From contig NZ_CP068985.1 in NCBI RefSeq assembly GCF_019397265.1, positions 310,001 to 374,000 of the forward strand: DNA of 64,000 nt. Direction: 5' to 3'. The notes under the pieces are model-generated. The model saw only the letters and a program-made list of their open reading frames with translations. It was not told the origin of the DNA and made no database searches. The stretch is from Nonomuraea coxensis DSM 45129 (GTDB taxonomy: Bacteria > Actinomycetota > Actinomycetes > Streptosporangiales > Streptosporangiaceae). The number at the start of each line of letters is the position of its first letter. Position 1 is the stretch's first letter. A program made the translations under genes and the position numbers. Positions 49,998 to 59,700 of this stretch are shown here, in pieces.

Positions 49998-52316
49998 GTG
50001 ACGGTAGTTGGCAGAGTGGTGGCCGCGGGGATCGTCGCGGTGGGGTCCATGGTGTTCGGTGGATCCGCTCATGCGGCCGTGACGGCGGGAAATGGCGCCT
50101 CCGGGCAGATCACCTCGCCGTCGGACGGGCAGGTCGTCTCCGGGTCGTCGGTCACCGTCTCCGCACGTACGGGGCTCATGCAGCTGCGCATGGGGCTGTA
50201 TGTCGACGGGCCGTCCACCGGGTCGGTGAAAGTCGCCGGCGGGGGTGCCAACCAGACCGTTTCCGGGACGTTCGACGCCGGCAGCGCCCCGAACGGGACC
50301 TTCACCGTGACCCTCAAAGGGGAGATCACCGGCACCAGGTACGACAGCAGCACCTTCAAGCTGCGGCGGCCCGCCGAGAAACCGGGCAATGTGAGCGCGG
50401 ACCTCCAGGGCACCACGAAGGTCGTCGTGACCTGGAGCAAGGGGACCGAGCCCGATCTGCAGACGTACCAGGTGTCGAACACGCAGTCGGGGGTCGTGGG
50501 GCGGCTGGCGGCGGACAGCGCGTGCAGCGGCGGGTCGTGCAAGGCGGTGCTCGCGGTGCCGGCCAAGGCGGCGGGGCAGAAGGTGGGGTTCACGGTCAGG
50601 GCGTTCCGGAGCGATGGCGACGGGGGGTCGATCGGGTCGGGCGAGTCGGGCACCGCCTACGTCAGCGTGCCGGCTGCGCCTGCGGCTCAGCCGAAGAAGG
50701 AAGTGAACAAGACGCGGACGACGCCCAAGGTGTCCGAGAGGGTCGATCCGCTGCCGACGCTGCCTGCCAGGAAGCAGACTCAGCCGTCGCGTAAGGCGAC
50801 GACCCACCGGCCGAAGGCGACCACCAAGGTGCCCGCGATCCCTGACACGGACACGAAGGGCAATCTGCCCATCCCGACTGCTGATGGGCGGCAGGAAGGA
50901 AACGACGGACTGACGCCGTCAGGTGGGACCGGCGAGGATCGGAGCGATCGGGGAGACGGCGGCGGCGAGGGTGGCGCGGATGCCGCGTCCGTGCAGGTGA
51001 ACGGGGTGAAGGCGCAGTCGAGTGAGTCCGTGTTGGGGGGTGTCGGGCAGTACGGGTTGTATGTCGCGGGTGGACTGCTTCTGTTGCTGCTCGGCGCGCA
51101 TGCCGGAGCCTGGGCTCGGCGGCGGGCGCTGGCCGCTGAGGGAGGAAGGGGCGGGAGTTCGCAGGCCCTGAGAGCTGGAGCGCCGGCGATGGCGGAGGGC
51201 GCTTCTGCCTCCCCTGCTTCGGGGGCGGTAGCGGGCGCCGGTGTTTCCTGGACCGGGACCCAGGCCCGTCCTTCGGGGGCGGGTGGCTCGCGAGGTGTGG
51301 GTGGAGAAGGGGCGGAGGCCGGGGTGACGCTTCGGCGCAGGCCCGCGGTGATCCTTGCGGTGGCGAAGACGCGGATGCCGCAGGGATCGCAGGCGGCTGA
51401 TGAGCAGGCTTCGGCTTCCGGTGGAGCGCGGGGTGGTGGTGAGCCGTCGTCATTGCCTGTTGGTTGGCAGCGGCCGGGCGCGGGGGACGGCGGGGCGGCG
51501 TCCGCGGGCGGTGGTCAGGTTCTGCGGCAAGTGTCTGCGATGCCTGGGGCAGGGGTGAGTGGGGCGGGTGTCTCCCCTGTCGGGGATGTCGCTCCTGCGC
51601 GAGGGGTGCTCCCGATGGAGGAAGGCGCGGCGCAGGTGGTTCCGCCGACGATCGGTCGCTCTGGTGTTCAGGGTGTTCAGGGTGATCAAGGCTCTGAAGG
51701 CGTTCACAGTCACAGTGGCGGTGGCCAGGGCCGTGGCGGCAACCCGAACAGGAGGGGCTTGCCCTATGCAGGTGGGCAGGGACGCGAAGGTGATGCGGCC
51801 CACCTGGGCGGACACGGTGGGCGGCAGGAGCCGGTGCGGATCGCGCTGCCCAGTTCGGCGGTGATCGAGGTGTCTGAGTCGACCGTGGCGGCGGTGCCGC
51901 GGCCCGCTGTGCGGATCGAGGAGCGGTGGGATGACTATCTGCCGCCTTCGCCCAGATCCATGGAGGACAGCGGGTTCTGGGAGCGGCCGCAGCCCGGGGC
52001 GCTGGATTTCTGGGCTCCGGATGATGACGGCGCGGACGGCGGGACGGTTCGCGGCACCGGCGAGGTCGGGACGGTCGGATCCGGCGGTGCTGGCACCGCC
52101 GGACCTGGTGGTGCTGGGGCCATCGGACCTGACGGTGTCGGGGCGGTCGGATCTGGTGGTGCTGGGGCGGTCGGGTCTGACGGTGCTGTGAGGCGCGGTG
52201 GCGGTGGTGCGGGGAGTGACAGGGTCGATGGTGCTGACGGTGCGGGGGCGGGTGGTTCTGCTGGGGGCGGTACGTCCGCCTACGCGGGGCGTCGGCACAA
52301 GGGCGGGCTCAGTTAG
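49998..52316 (+). CDS. Large exported, membrane-anchored surface protein of unknown function
   Basis: 772 residues from GTG 49998 (GGAGGGAAG upstream). Signal peptide about 1-27 (GSAHA/AV). Two beta-sandwich (Ig- or FN3-like) regions at about 28-215 (ITSPSDGQVVSGSSVTVSA..., PEKPGNVSADLQGTTKVVVTWSKGTEPDLQTYQVSN). A Pro/Thr/Lys-rich linker and acidic Gly stretch follow, then a membrane helix near 351-372 (YGLYVAGGLLLLLLGAHAGAW). About 400 intracellular residues are rich in Gly/Ala/Ser with terminal GGAGAVGS(D)-type repeats. No enzymatic motif. The extracellular part may bind a surface ligand or partner; the cytoplasmic tail is low-complexity. Between the pilus operon and a helicase. Confidence 0.75.
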   Translation: MTVVGRVVAAGIVAVGSMVFGGSAHAAVTAGNGASGQITSPSDGQVVSGSSVTVSARTGLMQLRMGLYVDGPSTGSVKVAGGGANQTVSGTFDAGSAPNGTFTVTLKGEITGTRYDSSTFKLRRPAEKPGNVSADLQGTTKVVVTWSKGTEPDLQTYQVSNTQSGVVGRLAADSACSGGSCKAVLAVPAKAAGQKVGFTVRAFRSDGDGGSIGSGESGTAYVSVPAAPAAQPKKEVNKTRTTPKVSERVDPLPTLPARKQTQPSRKATTHRPKATTKVPAIPDTDTKGNLPIPTADGRQEGNDGLTPSGGTGEDRSDRGDGGGEGGADAASVQVNGVKAQSSESVLGGVGQYGLYVAGGLLLLLLGAHAGAWARRRALAAEGGRGGSSQALRAGAPAMAEGASASPASGAVAGAGVSWTGTQARPSGAGGSRGVGGEGAEAGVTLRRRPAVILAVAKTRMPQGSQAADEQASASGGARGGGEPSSLPVGWQRPGAGDGGAASAGGGQVLRQVSAMPGAGVSGAGVSPVGDVAPARGVLPMEEGAAQVVPPTIGRSGVQGVQGDQGSEGVHSHSGGGQGRGGNPNRRGLPYAGGQGREGDAAHLGGHGGRQEPVRIALPSSAVIEVSESTVAAVPRPAVRIEERWDDYLPPSPRSMEDSGFWERPQPGALDFWAPDDDGADGGTVRGTGEVGTVGSGGAGTAGPGGAGAIGPDGVGAVGSGGAGAVGSDGAVRRGGGGAGSDRVDGADGAGAGGSAGGGTSAYAGRRHKGGLS

Positions 52317-52415
52317 GGACTCCGGGCGGGTGTGAGCACGGCGCTGCGAACCGTCGGAGGGGTGTTTTCGGGCGGCGGTCCGGGGACGGGCTCGGCGGGG
52401 TCCCGTGATGCGGAG

Positions 52416-55148
52416 TCAGTCGGCGGCGAGCAGGGTGTTCAGGAGGCGGATGGCGCCTCGTTTGTCCAAGGGCTCGTTGCCGTTGCCGCACTTGGGTGAC
52501 TGGATGCAGGACGGGCAGCCGCGGTCGCACTCGCAGGAGGTGATCGCCTCGCGGGTGGCCGTCAGCCAGTCGTTCGCCCGTGCGTAGCCGCGTTCGGCGA
52601 ATCCGGCGCCGCCCTCGTGGCCGTCGTACACGAAGACCGTCAGCAGGCCCGTGTCGGCGTGCAGTTCGGTGGAGACGCCGCCGATGTCCCAGCGGTCGCA
52701 GGTGGCGAACAGGGGGAGGAGGCCGATGGAGGCGTGTTCGGCGGCGTGGGCCGCGCCGCCGAGGTCGATGCCCGCCTCCGCGAGAGGGGCGACGGCCGAC
52801 GCCGGGAGGGTCCACCAGACGGCGCGGGTGCGGAGGGTGCGAGGCGGCAGGTCGAGGGGCTCGTCGCCGAGCATCTCGCCTGACTGGAAGCGCCTCTTGA
52901 GGTACGAGACCACCTGCCTGGTCACCTCGACCTCGCCGAAGTGCAGCGTGCCCTGCCCCAGAGGGTGGGAGCGCTGGGTGGAAAGGATGGAGATGTCGGT
53001 GATGTCGCGGGCGAACGTCGAGTAGTCGGGAGCGGCGGCCGTGACCAGGGCCACGCCGGCTTCCAGGTCGAGCGCCTCCACGAGGAACGTCTCCCCCTGG
53101 TGGATGTAGACCGCGCCGGTATGGACGGTGGTGTGGGCGGAGGGCTCGTCCACGCTGCCGAGGAGGCGTCCGGTGGTCGCCTCCACGACGTGGATGAGGG
53201 ATCCGCCGCCGCCGCGGATGTCGGCGAGGTCGGTGGGGCGCTCGCGCCTGGTCCAGAACCAGCCGGTCGGGCGGGCGCGGAGCATGCCCTGGTTCACCAG
53301 GTCGTCCAGGACGTCGGCGGTGGTCGGGCCGAAGATGGGCAGGTCGGCCTCGGTCAGCGGGATCTCGGCGGCCGCGGCGCACAGGTGGGGGCCCAGGACG
53401 TACGGGTTGTCGGGATCCAGGACGATCGCCTCCACCGGGCGGCCGAACAGAGCCTGCGGGTGGTGGACGAGGTAGGTGTCCAGGGGGTCGTCCCTGGCGA
53501 TCAGGACGGCGAGGGCGTCCTGGCCGTCGCGGCCGGCGCGGCCCGCCTGCTGCCAGAGGCTGGCGCGGGTGCCGGGCCAGCCGGCGATCAGGACGGCGTC
53601 GAGGCCGGAGACGTCGACGCCGAGTTCGAGGGCGTTCGTGGTGGCCAGGCCCATGATGGTGCCGTCGCGGAGCGCCTTCTCCAGTACGCGGCGGTCTTCG
53701 GCGAGGTAGCCGGCGCGGTAGGCGGCGATCTTGTCGGGGAGGTTGGACAGGTCGGCAATGTCGGGCAAGGCCCAGGACAGTGGGTTCTCGCGCCTGTTGG
53801 GGGAGGAGGTGCTGCCCGGGCCATGGCTGGAGCCCTTGCCGGGGCTACGGCTGGAATCGTCGGCCGTGCCGATGTCGGTGCCGATGTCGGTGCCGATGTC
53901 CGGGCCGATGTCGGGGGTGGTGTTGGGGCCGATGTCGGGGGTGGTGTTGGGGCCGATGTCGGGGGTGATGTTGGGGCCGATGTTGGCGGCGATGTCGGGA
54001 GTGGTGTCGGGGCTGATGTCGAGCGTGGTGTTGCGGGCGGTGTCAGGTTGTGGAGGGGTGGCCGGAGGGGGCGTGGCCGGGCTCGCGGTCTCCGGGCGGG
54101 GGGCAACCGGGGATGAAGAGAGGGGGGCGCCGGTGTACGGCATGGAGAAGGCCACGTCGGCCAGCTTGGCGCGGGCGGCCAGCGCGACCGTCTCGGCGCC
54201 GCGCCGGGAGCGGACGAAGGCCAGAGTACGGACGTCGGCCAGCACGAGATCGGCCAGCAGGTCGGCGGCCTCCGCCGTGGCCGTACGCCGCACCGGCGCC
54301 CCTCCCTCGCCCCGTAGCTCGGTCAGAGGCGGCTCCCACAGCGCGATGGTGGTGGAGCCCTTGGGGGAGGCGTCCACGGTCACCTCGTCCATCTCAAGCC
54401 CCGTCAGCCTCATCGCGAACGCCCCCGGCTCGCTCGCCGTCGCCGAGGCGAGCAGGAACGTGGGCGTCGAGCCGTACCGCGCGCACACCCGGCGCAGACG
54501 GCGCAGGATCTGGGCGACGTGGGAGCCGAACACGCCGCGGTAGCCGTGGCACTCGTCCACGACGACCAGGCGCAGCCGGCGGAAGAAGGAGTTCCAGCGG
54601 GCGTGCCCCGGCAGAATGCTCCGGTGCAGCATGTCGGGATTGGTCAGGACGTAGTTGGCGTGCCGCCGCACCCAGGTGCGTTCCTCGAACGGCGTGTCGC
54701 CGTCGTACGTGGCCGCGCGCACCTGCGTCACGTGCAGCTCGCGGAGCCCGCGCAACTGGTCGGCGGCGAGGGCCTTGGTCGGCGTCAGGTACAGCACCGT
54801 CCCGCCGTCGAGGCAGGACGCGACCGCCGGGGTCAGGTACGCCAGGGACTTCCCGGACGCCGTGCCCGTGGAGACGATCACGTTTCGGCCACGGAATGCC
54901 AGGTCGGCGGCCTCGTACTGGTGTGGCCAGAGCCCTGTCACCCCGCGGTTCGCCAAGCGCGTAACCAGCACGTCCGGCGCCCAATCGGGCCAACCGGCTT
55001 GACCCGCCTGACGTGCTGGAACATGCTCCACATGGGTGACACGCTCATGACGTGCGGGAACACCGAGCAGGTGGCGGAGGAGTGGACCTGCCTGTTCTGG
55101 GGAGGATGCGGAGGAAGTCACTGTTTCCAGTCTTGCATCAGTGGGCAA
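52416..55148 (-). CDS. DEAD/DEAH-type helicase of the MrfA/YprA (DUF1998) family
   Basis: 910 residues from a TTG start at 55148; a GTG at 55121 is an alternative. RecA domain 1: GLWPHQYEAADLAFRGRNVIVSTGTASGKS (Walker A near 93-101), LYLTPTKALAADQL, VVVDECH (198-201), LLASATASEP. RecA domain 2: NALELGVDVSGLDAVLIAGWPGTRASLWQQAGRAGRDGQ. The C-terminal MZB/DUF1998 part has the zinc-binding SCECDRGCPSCIQSPKCG. Relatives (B. subtilis MrfA) are 3'-5' helicases that help repair mitomycin cross-links. A ~60-residue repetitive insert (PDIGPNTT-type, residues ~368-427) separates the two RecA domains. Confidence 0.93.
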   Translation of the reverse strand: MPTDARLETVTSSASSPEQAGPLLRHLLGVPARHERVTHVEHVPARQAGQAGWPDWAPDVLVTRLANRGVTGLWPHQYEAADLAFRGRNVIVSTGTASGKSLAYLTPAVASCLDGGTVLYLTPTKALAADQLRGLRELHVTQVRAATYDGDTPFEERTWVRRHANYVLTNPDMLHRSILPGHARWNSFFRRLRLVVVDECHGYRGVFGSHVAQILRRLRRVCARYGSTPTFLLASATASEPGAFAMRLTGLEMDEVTVDASPKGSTTIALWEPPLTELRGEGGAPVRRTATAEAADLLADLVLADVRTLAFVRSRRGAETVALAARAKLADVAFSMPYTGAPLSSSPVAPRPETASPATPPPATPPQPDTARNTTLDISPDTTPDIAANIGPNITPDIGPNTTPDIGPNTTPDIGPDIGTDIGTDIGTADDSSRSPGKGSSHGPGSTSSPNRRENPLSWALPDIADLSNLPDKIAAYRAGYLAEDRRVLEKALRDGTIMGLATTNALELGVDVSGLDAVLIAGWPGTRASLWQQAGRAGRDGQDALAVLIARDDPLDTYLVHHPQALFGRPVEAIVLDPDNPYVLGPHLCAAAAEIPLTEADLPIFGPTTADVLDDLVNQGMLRARPTGWFWTRRERPTDLADIRGGGGSLIHVVEATTGRLLGSVDEPSAHTTVHTGAVYIHQGETFLVEALDLEAGVALVTAAAPDYSTFARDITDISILSTQRSHPLGQGTLHFGEVEVTRQVVSYLKRRFQSGEMLGDEPLDLPPRTLRTRAVWWTLPASAVAPLAEAGIDLGGAAHAAEHASIGLLPLFATCDRWDIGGVSTELHADTGLLTVFVYDGHEGGAGFAERGYARANDWLTATREAITSCECDRGCPSCIQSPKCGNGNEPLDKRGAIRLLNTLLAAD
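53868..54047 (-). repeat. Tandem 24-bp/12-bp repeats encoding a PDIGPNTT-type insert in the helicase
   Basis: On the plus strand the unit TTGGGGCCGATGTCGGGGGTGG(TG) recurs with small changes, next to 12-bp units GTGCCGATGTCG. They encode DIGPNTTP and DIGT repeats in-frame. Both unit lengths are multiples of three. Confidence 0.9.
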
Positions 55149-55290
55149 AGTCGCCGGGAATCGTGATTTCGTATAGACACAAGCCAGACGCGTGGTTGAA
55201 TGCCGCGCGTCAGGGTCGGACAGTCTGGGGCCACGCTCCAGATTGCCAGGCCGGCAAGAGTACTTTCGCAGGCGAGGCGCTGGAGGATCT

Positions 55291-55641
55291 GTGGATCTGA
55301 AGTTGGATCACCACAACGAGGACCGACTCACCATCGTCGAGGTCGAGGGTGAGATCGACGTCTACACTGCGCCGAGATTGCGTGAGCTCCTCATCGACCT
55401 GGTGAACAAGGGAAACTTCCACCTTCTCGTCAACATGGAGAAGGTCGACTTCCTCGACTCGACGGGCCTTGGTGTCCTGGTCGGCGGGCTCAAGCGGGTC
55501 CGGGCGCACGACGGCTCCCTTGAGCTGGTCTGCACGCAGGAGCGGATCCTCAAGATCTTCCGGATCACCGGTCTGACCAAGGTCTTCGGGATCTACGCTT
55601 CGGTCGACGAGGCCAAGGAAGCTCACGGCAAAGACAAGTAG
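55291..55641 (+). CDS. bldG: Anti-sigma factor antagonist BldG (STAS domain)
   Basis: 116 residues from GTG 55291 (GGAGG upstream). [81 protein letters not shown] is nearly the S. coelicolor BldG sequence. Ser57 in DSTGLG is the phosphorylation site. BldG controls partner-switching of anti-sigma factors needed for aerial growth and antibiotic production. The apgA-type anti-sigma gene follows directly, as in Streptomyces. Confidence 0.95.
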   Translation: MDLKLDHHNEDRLTIVEVEGEIDVYTAPRLRELLIDLVNKGNFHLLVNMEKVDFLDSTGLGVLVGGLKRVRAHDGSLELVCTQERILKIFRITGLTKVFGIYASVDEAKEAHGKDK

Positions 55642-55642
55642 C

Positions 55643-56071
55643 ATGGCTACCGTCGAGCTGACGTTCAGCGCCCTCCCCGCACACGTGCGCACCGCGCGGC
55701 TGGTGGCCACGGCCATCGCCCGCCGCACCGGCGTGGAGGAGTCCCTGCTGGACGAGGTCAGGCTCGCCGTGGGTGAGGCATGCTCCCGGGCCGTCGAGGC
55801 GCACCGCGCCCACTGCCCGGGCGAGCCCATCCGCATCGAGCTCCGAGACGACTCCGGGCGGTTCGAGGTCACGGTCAGCGACCATGCCCCCAGCGACGAG
55901 ATCCATCAGGAACAGCCGCTCGACCTGGGCATGCTGTCCGACTCGTTCATGACGGGCTTCGGGCTCGCGGTCATCACCGGGCTGGCCGACGACGTCGAGG
56001 TCTTCCCCACCCCCAAGGGGACCGACATCCGGATGAGCTGGCCCGCGACCAACGGGATTCCTGCGCCTTGA
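55643..56071 (+). CDS. apgA: Anti-sigma factor / HATPase kinase, ApgA type
   Basis: 142 residues, starting one base after the bldG stop region, so translationally coupled. It has the HATPase_c_2 (SpoIIAB/RsbW-like) pattern: LVATAIARRTGVEESLLDEVRLAVGEACSRAVEAHRAHCPGEPIRIELRDDSGRFEVTVSDHAP and FGLAVITGLADDVEVFPTPKGTDIRMSW. The N-box Asn position reads Arg (GEACSRAVEAH), which may lower kinase activity. It is the likely binding partner and kinase of BldG. Confidence 0.9.
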   Translation: MATVELTFSALPAHVRTARLVATAIARRTGVEESLLDEVRLAVGEACSRAVEAHRAHCPGEPIRIELRDDSGRFEVTVSDHAPSDEIHQEQPLDLGMLSDSFMTGFGLAVITGLADDVEVFPTPKGTDIRMSWPATNGIPAP

Positions 56072-56096
56072 GGGGCGCCGCCCTCCGTTGAGTGCT

Positions 56097-56136
56097 TCAG
56101 GCGCCCCCGGGCGCCTGACACCCCCCCTTTTTTTAT
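56097..56136 (+). terminator. Intrinsic terminator of bldG-apgA
   Basis: TCAGGCGCCC (56097-56106) and GGGCGCCTGA (56109-56118) form a 10-bp perfect stem with a two-base loop, followed by CACCCCCCC and a run of seven T. Starts 25 bp after the apgA stop. Confidence 0.85.
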
Positions 56137-57164
56137 CTTTTACGGCAAGCCACCCCGCCCCCACCCGCCGACCGTGGCCGGGGGCCTCCAGGGTGACGCT
56201 CCTGACCCGCACGTGGCCGGCCGCCGTCACGGCGCCCGGACCCCGGCCACCGTGGCGAGGCGTTGACCGGCGCCTTCGTCCGGTATGGCCGGCTCCAGTG
56301 GCCGGAAAGCGGCTCCCGCGCCCTCTGAAGGGTCCAGGACCGCCTGAGACGGGTCTGTGCCATCCCCAGAGACCCCCGCCGGCCGTGCGGCGCCCCATGC
56401 ACCCCTCAGTGCCCGGTGACGGGCTGAGCTCGCGCAGCGTGACCCCTCCAGCCCAGCGGTCCCCGGCCCAGCGGTCCCCGGCCCAGTGGTCCCCGGCTCA
56501 GTGGTCCTGGGCGGTCGCAGTTGGGCTTTGTGTGTCGTTGAAGGCGCTTGCCGGCAGGCATGCCCCGCAACAATCTCGCGTTCTGGGCGGAACTCCCGTT
56601 ATGGGCGCGCCCTCCGAATGATCAACATTGCTGGGTAACGGCACGGTTGTCGGTCCAGGTATGGGATCATTCGCATGCTTTTATGCAACGGCCCACTGAT
56701 GCACGCGGTGCGCGAAAGCCCGAGTTTCATGGTCGAAAGGCTGGTCGCGCACGGCGCCGACCCGCCGGACCTCCGCGCCCGGCAGGCACGACGCTCGCAC
56801 GACGCCCGCGCACGACGGCGACGCCCCGCCCCCGCGCGACCGCCGGGCAAGCGTTCGATGGAGCATGGTTTCGGTCAGCCCATATCGGTACCTTGTCATG
56901 ACCTTAACCCCGGGGAAATTCCTCTTGTCAGGCCGCAAACCGGGCCCCTGACCGGCTCTTACTGGACTCGCGGATAATTAGTGACCTTCGGAGCCTTCAT
57001 ATCCGTTCCCTGCCTGCGTAGACTCCCCGCACCGGCCAAGGTGATCCGGCGGAACGCGGATTCAACCGGAAGCGGCACCCACAACCCGGATGGTGCCGCA
57101 ACACCCGCCGAGGAGGGGGCGCAGCACCGCCCGGGCAGGACGACCGGTCTTGCCGAGGAGAACG
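56137..57164. other. Long gap upstream of hppA
   Basis: About 1 kb. 56461-56505 has three 15-bp tandem units CCCCGGC(C/T)CAG(C/T)GGT. 56520-56720 and 56860-57020 are locally AT-richer and may contain the hppA promoter and a long 5' leader. No reading frame has recognisable similarity. Nothing else certain. Confidence 0.5.
56461..56505. repeat. Three 15-bp tandem repeats
   Basis: CCCCGGCCCAGCGGT, CCCCGGCCCAGTGGT and CCCCGGCTCAGTGGT follow each other directly; a partial copy (CCCAGCGGT) precedes. Intergenic. Confidence 0.9.
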
Positions 57165-59486
57165 ATGAGCAGGCACATGCTGGCAGCGGAGCCAGCGTCA
57201 AATCTGGCCCTGAGCGGAAACAATCTCACCATCGTGGTCGTGGTCGCCGCGGTCGCGTTGATCGCGCTGGCCGTGGCAGGTGGTCTAGTGCGCGAGGTGC
57301 TGGGCGCGGGCCAAGGCACCGAACGCATGCAGAACATCGCCCGTGCCGTACAGGAAGGCGCCGCCGCCTATCTCGCGCGGCAGTTCCGCACGTTGGCGAT
57401 CTTCGTCGTCGTGATCCCGTTCCTGTTGCTCCTGCTACCAGGGGAGACCGACGTCCGGATCGGGCGTTCGATCTTCTTCGTGGTCGGGGCGGTCTTCTCC
57501 GCGCTGACCGGGTTCATGGGCATGTGGCTGGCCGTGCGCGGGAACGTCCGCGTCGCCGCCGCGGCCAACGAGGCGGGCGAGAAGCGCGCCATGCGGATCG
57601 CGTTCCGCACCGGCGGCGTGGCCGGCATGTTCACCGTGGGCCTCGGCCTGCTGGGCGCGGCCGTGGTCGTGCTCCTCTACCAGGGTGACGCCCCGGGCGT
57701 GCTCGAAGGGTTCGGCTTCGGCGCGGCGCTGCTCGCGATGTTCATGCGGGTCGGCGGCGGCATCTTCACCAAGGCGGCCGACGTCGGCGCCGACCTGGTG
57801 GGCAAGGTCGAGCAGGGCATCCCCGAGGACGACCCGCGCAACGCCGCCACCATCGCCGACAACGTGGGCGACAACGTCGGCGACTGCGCCGGCATGGCGG
57901 CCGACCTGTTCGAGTCGTACGCGGTCATGCTGGTCGCCAGCCTCATCCTGGGCCGGGCGGCGTTCGGCGAGGAAGGGCTCGTCTTCCCGCTGATCGTGCC
58001 CATGATCGGCGTGATCACGGCGATCATCGGCATCTTCGTCACCGGCATGCGCGACCGCGACCGCAACGGCATGGCCGCCATCAACCGCAGCTTCTTCATC
58101 TCCGCCGCCATCTCGGCGGTGCTGGTGGCCGCCGCCGCGTTCTGGTACCTGCCGGCCAGCTTCTCCGGCCTGACCGGCTCGCGCGTGCAGTCCGACGCCG
58201 ACCCGCGGCTCATCGCGATCGGCGCGGTCCTCATCGGCCTCGTGCTGGCCAGTGCCATCCAGCTGCTGACCGGCTACTTCACCGAGACCACGCGCCGCCC
58301 GGTGCGGGAGATCGGCGAGAGCTCGCGCACCGGCCCCGCCACCGTCATCCTGGCCGGCATCAGCGTCGGCCTGGAGTCGGCCGTCTACTCGGCGCTGATC
58401 ATCGGCGGCGCGGTCTACGGCGCGTTCCTGCTGGGCTTCGGGAACGTGACGCTCGCGCTGTTCGCGGTGGCCCTGGCCGGCACCGGCCTGCTGACCACGG
58501 TCGGCGTCATCGTGTCCATGGACACCTTCGGCCCGGTCTCCGACAACGCCCAGGGCATCGCCGAGATGTCGGGCGACGTCGAGGGCGAGGGCGCGCGGGT
58601 GCTGACGAGCCTCGACGCGGTCGGCAACACCACCAAGGCGATCACCAAGGGCATCGCGATCGCTACGGCGGTCCTGGCGGCCACCGCGCTGTTCGGCGCC
58701 TTCCGCACGGCCGTGGAGGGCGAGCTCGCGCGGGCCGACGCGGCGATCAAGGACGCGCTCGGCATCTTCCAGAACTTCAGCCTCAGCATCGACAACCCCA
58801 ACGTCCTGGTCGGCCTGATCATCGGCGCCGCGGTGGTGTTCCTGTTCTCCGGCCTGGCGATCCAGGCCGTCGGCCGGGCCGCGATGCGGGTGGTCTTCGA
58901 GGTGCGCGACCAGTTCCGCAACAACCCGGGCATCATGGACGGCACCCAGAAGCCCGAGTACGGCCGCGTCGTGGACATCTGCACCCGCGACTCGCTGCGC
59001 GAGCTGGCCACGCCCGGTCTGCTCGCGGTCATGACGCCGATCGCCGTCGGCTTCGCCCTCGGGTACGCGCCGCTGGGCGCGTTCCTCGCAGGCGCGATCG
59101 CCTGCGGCACGCTGATGGCGGTGTTCCTGGCCAACTCCGGCGGCGCCTGGGACAACGCCAAGAAGCTCGTCGAGGACGGGCACCACGGCGGCAAGGGCTC
59201 CGAGGCGCACGCCGCGACCGTCATCGGCGACACCGTCGGCGACCCGTTCAAGGACACCGCCGGTCCTGCCATCAACCCGCTGATCAAGGTGATGAACCTG
59301 GTGGCGCTGCTGGTGGCCCCCGCGGTGGTGCTGTACGCGGGCAACCCGGTGCTGCGGATCGGCATCACGGTGGTGGCCGTGGCCGTGGTGGTGGTGGCCA
59401 TCGTGATCTCCAAGCGGCGGTCGGTGACGTCCGAGCCGACCAACGACAACGACAACCACCGGGAGGAGGAGCCGGTCGCGTCCTGA
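57165..59486 (+). CDS. hppA: K+-independent H+-translocating pyrophosphatase
   Basis: 773 residues from ATG 57165 (GAGGAG upstream), 15-16 membrane helices. The substrate-binding signature DVGADLVGKVEQGIPEDDPRN, the second DNVGDNVGDCAGMAADLFE and C-terminal HAATVIGDTVGDPFKDTAGPAINPLIK are intact. GNTTKAITKG carries Lys at the position that marks K+-independent enzymes. It couples PPi hydrolysis to proton export, saving energy and lowering cytoplasmic PPi. In S. coelicolor it lies in the same neighbourhood (bldG region). Followed by a hairpin terminator. Confidence 0.95.
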   Translation: MSRHMLAAEPASNLALSGNNLTIVVVVAAVALIALAVAGGLVREVLGAGQGTERMQNIARAVQEGAAAYLARQFRTLAIFVVVIPFLLLLLPGETDVRIGRSIFFVVGAVFSALTGFMGMWLAVRGNVRVAAAANEAGEKRAMRIAFRTGGVAGMFTVGLGLLGAAVVVLLYQGDAPGVLEGFGFGAALLAMFMRVGGGIFTKAADVGADLVGKVEQGIPEDDPRNAATIADNVGDNVGDCAGMAADLFESYAVMLVASLILGRAAFGEEGLVFPLIVPMIGVITAIIGIFVTGMRDRDRNGMAAINRSFFISAAISAVLVAAAAFWYLPASFSGLTGSRVQSDADPRLIAIGAVLIGLVLASAIQLLTGYFTETTRRPVREIGESSRTGPATVILAGISVGLESAVYSALIIGGAVYGAFLLGFGNVTLALFAVALAGTGLLTTVGVIVSMDTFGPVSDNAQGIAEMSGDVEGEGARVLTSLDAVGNTTKAITKGIAIATAVLAATALFGAFRTAVEGELARADAAIKDALGIFQNFSLSIDNPNVLVGLIIGAAVVFLFSGLAIQAVGRAAMRVVFEVRDQFRNNPGIMDGTQKPEYGRVVDICTRDSLRELATPGLLAVMTPIAVGFALGYAPLGAFLAGAIACGTLMAVFLANSGGAWDNAKKLVEDGHHGGKGSEAHAATVIGDTVGDPFKDTAGPAINPLIKVMNLVALLVAPAVVLYAGNPVLRIGITVVAVAVVVVAIVISKRRSVTSEPTNDNDNHREEEPVAS

Positions 59487-59512
59487 CGACGGCCGGCCGC
59501 CCGACGTCCCGC

Positions 59513-59548
59513 GAACGCCCGCTTCCCCGTCCGGGGGGGCGGGCGTTC
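59513..59548 (+). terminator. Terminator of hppA
   Basis: GAACGCCCGC (59513-59522) pairs perfectly with GCGGGCGTTC (59539-59548), 27 bp after the stop. Loop of 16 bases, no T-tract. Confidence 0.6.
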
Positions 59549-59700
59549 CGCTGTCCCGCGGCGGGACGTGCGGCGTTTGCGGTGGCGGGCGGGGGAAGGA
59601 GGGGCTCCGGGGGATTGGGCCACCGGTGGGAGGCGCGGGATGGGTGAGAGATGGGGCAGGTGGGCGCGGCACCCCGGGTGCTCGATGGGACACTGTCCGC

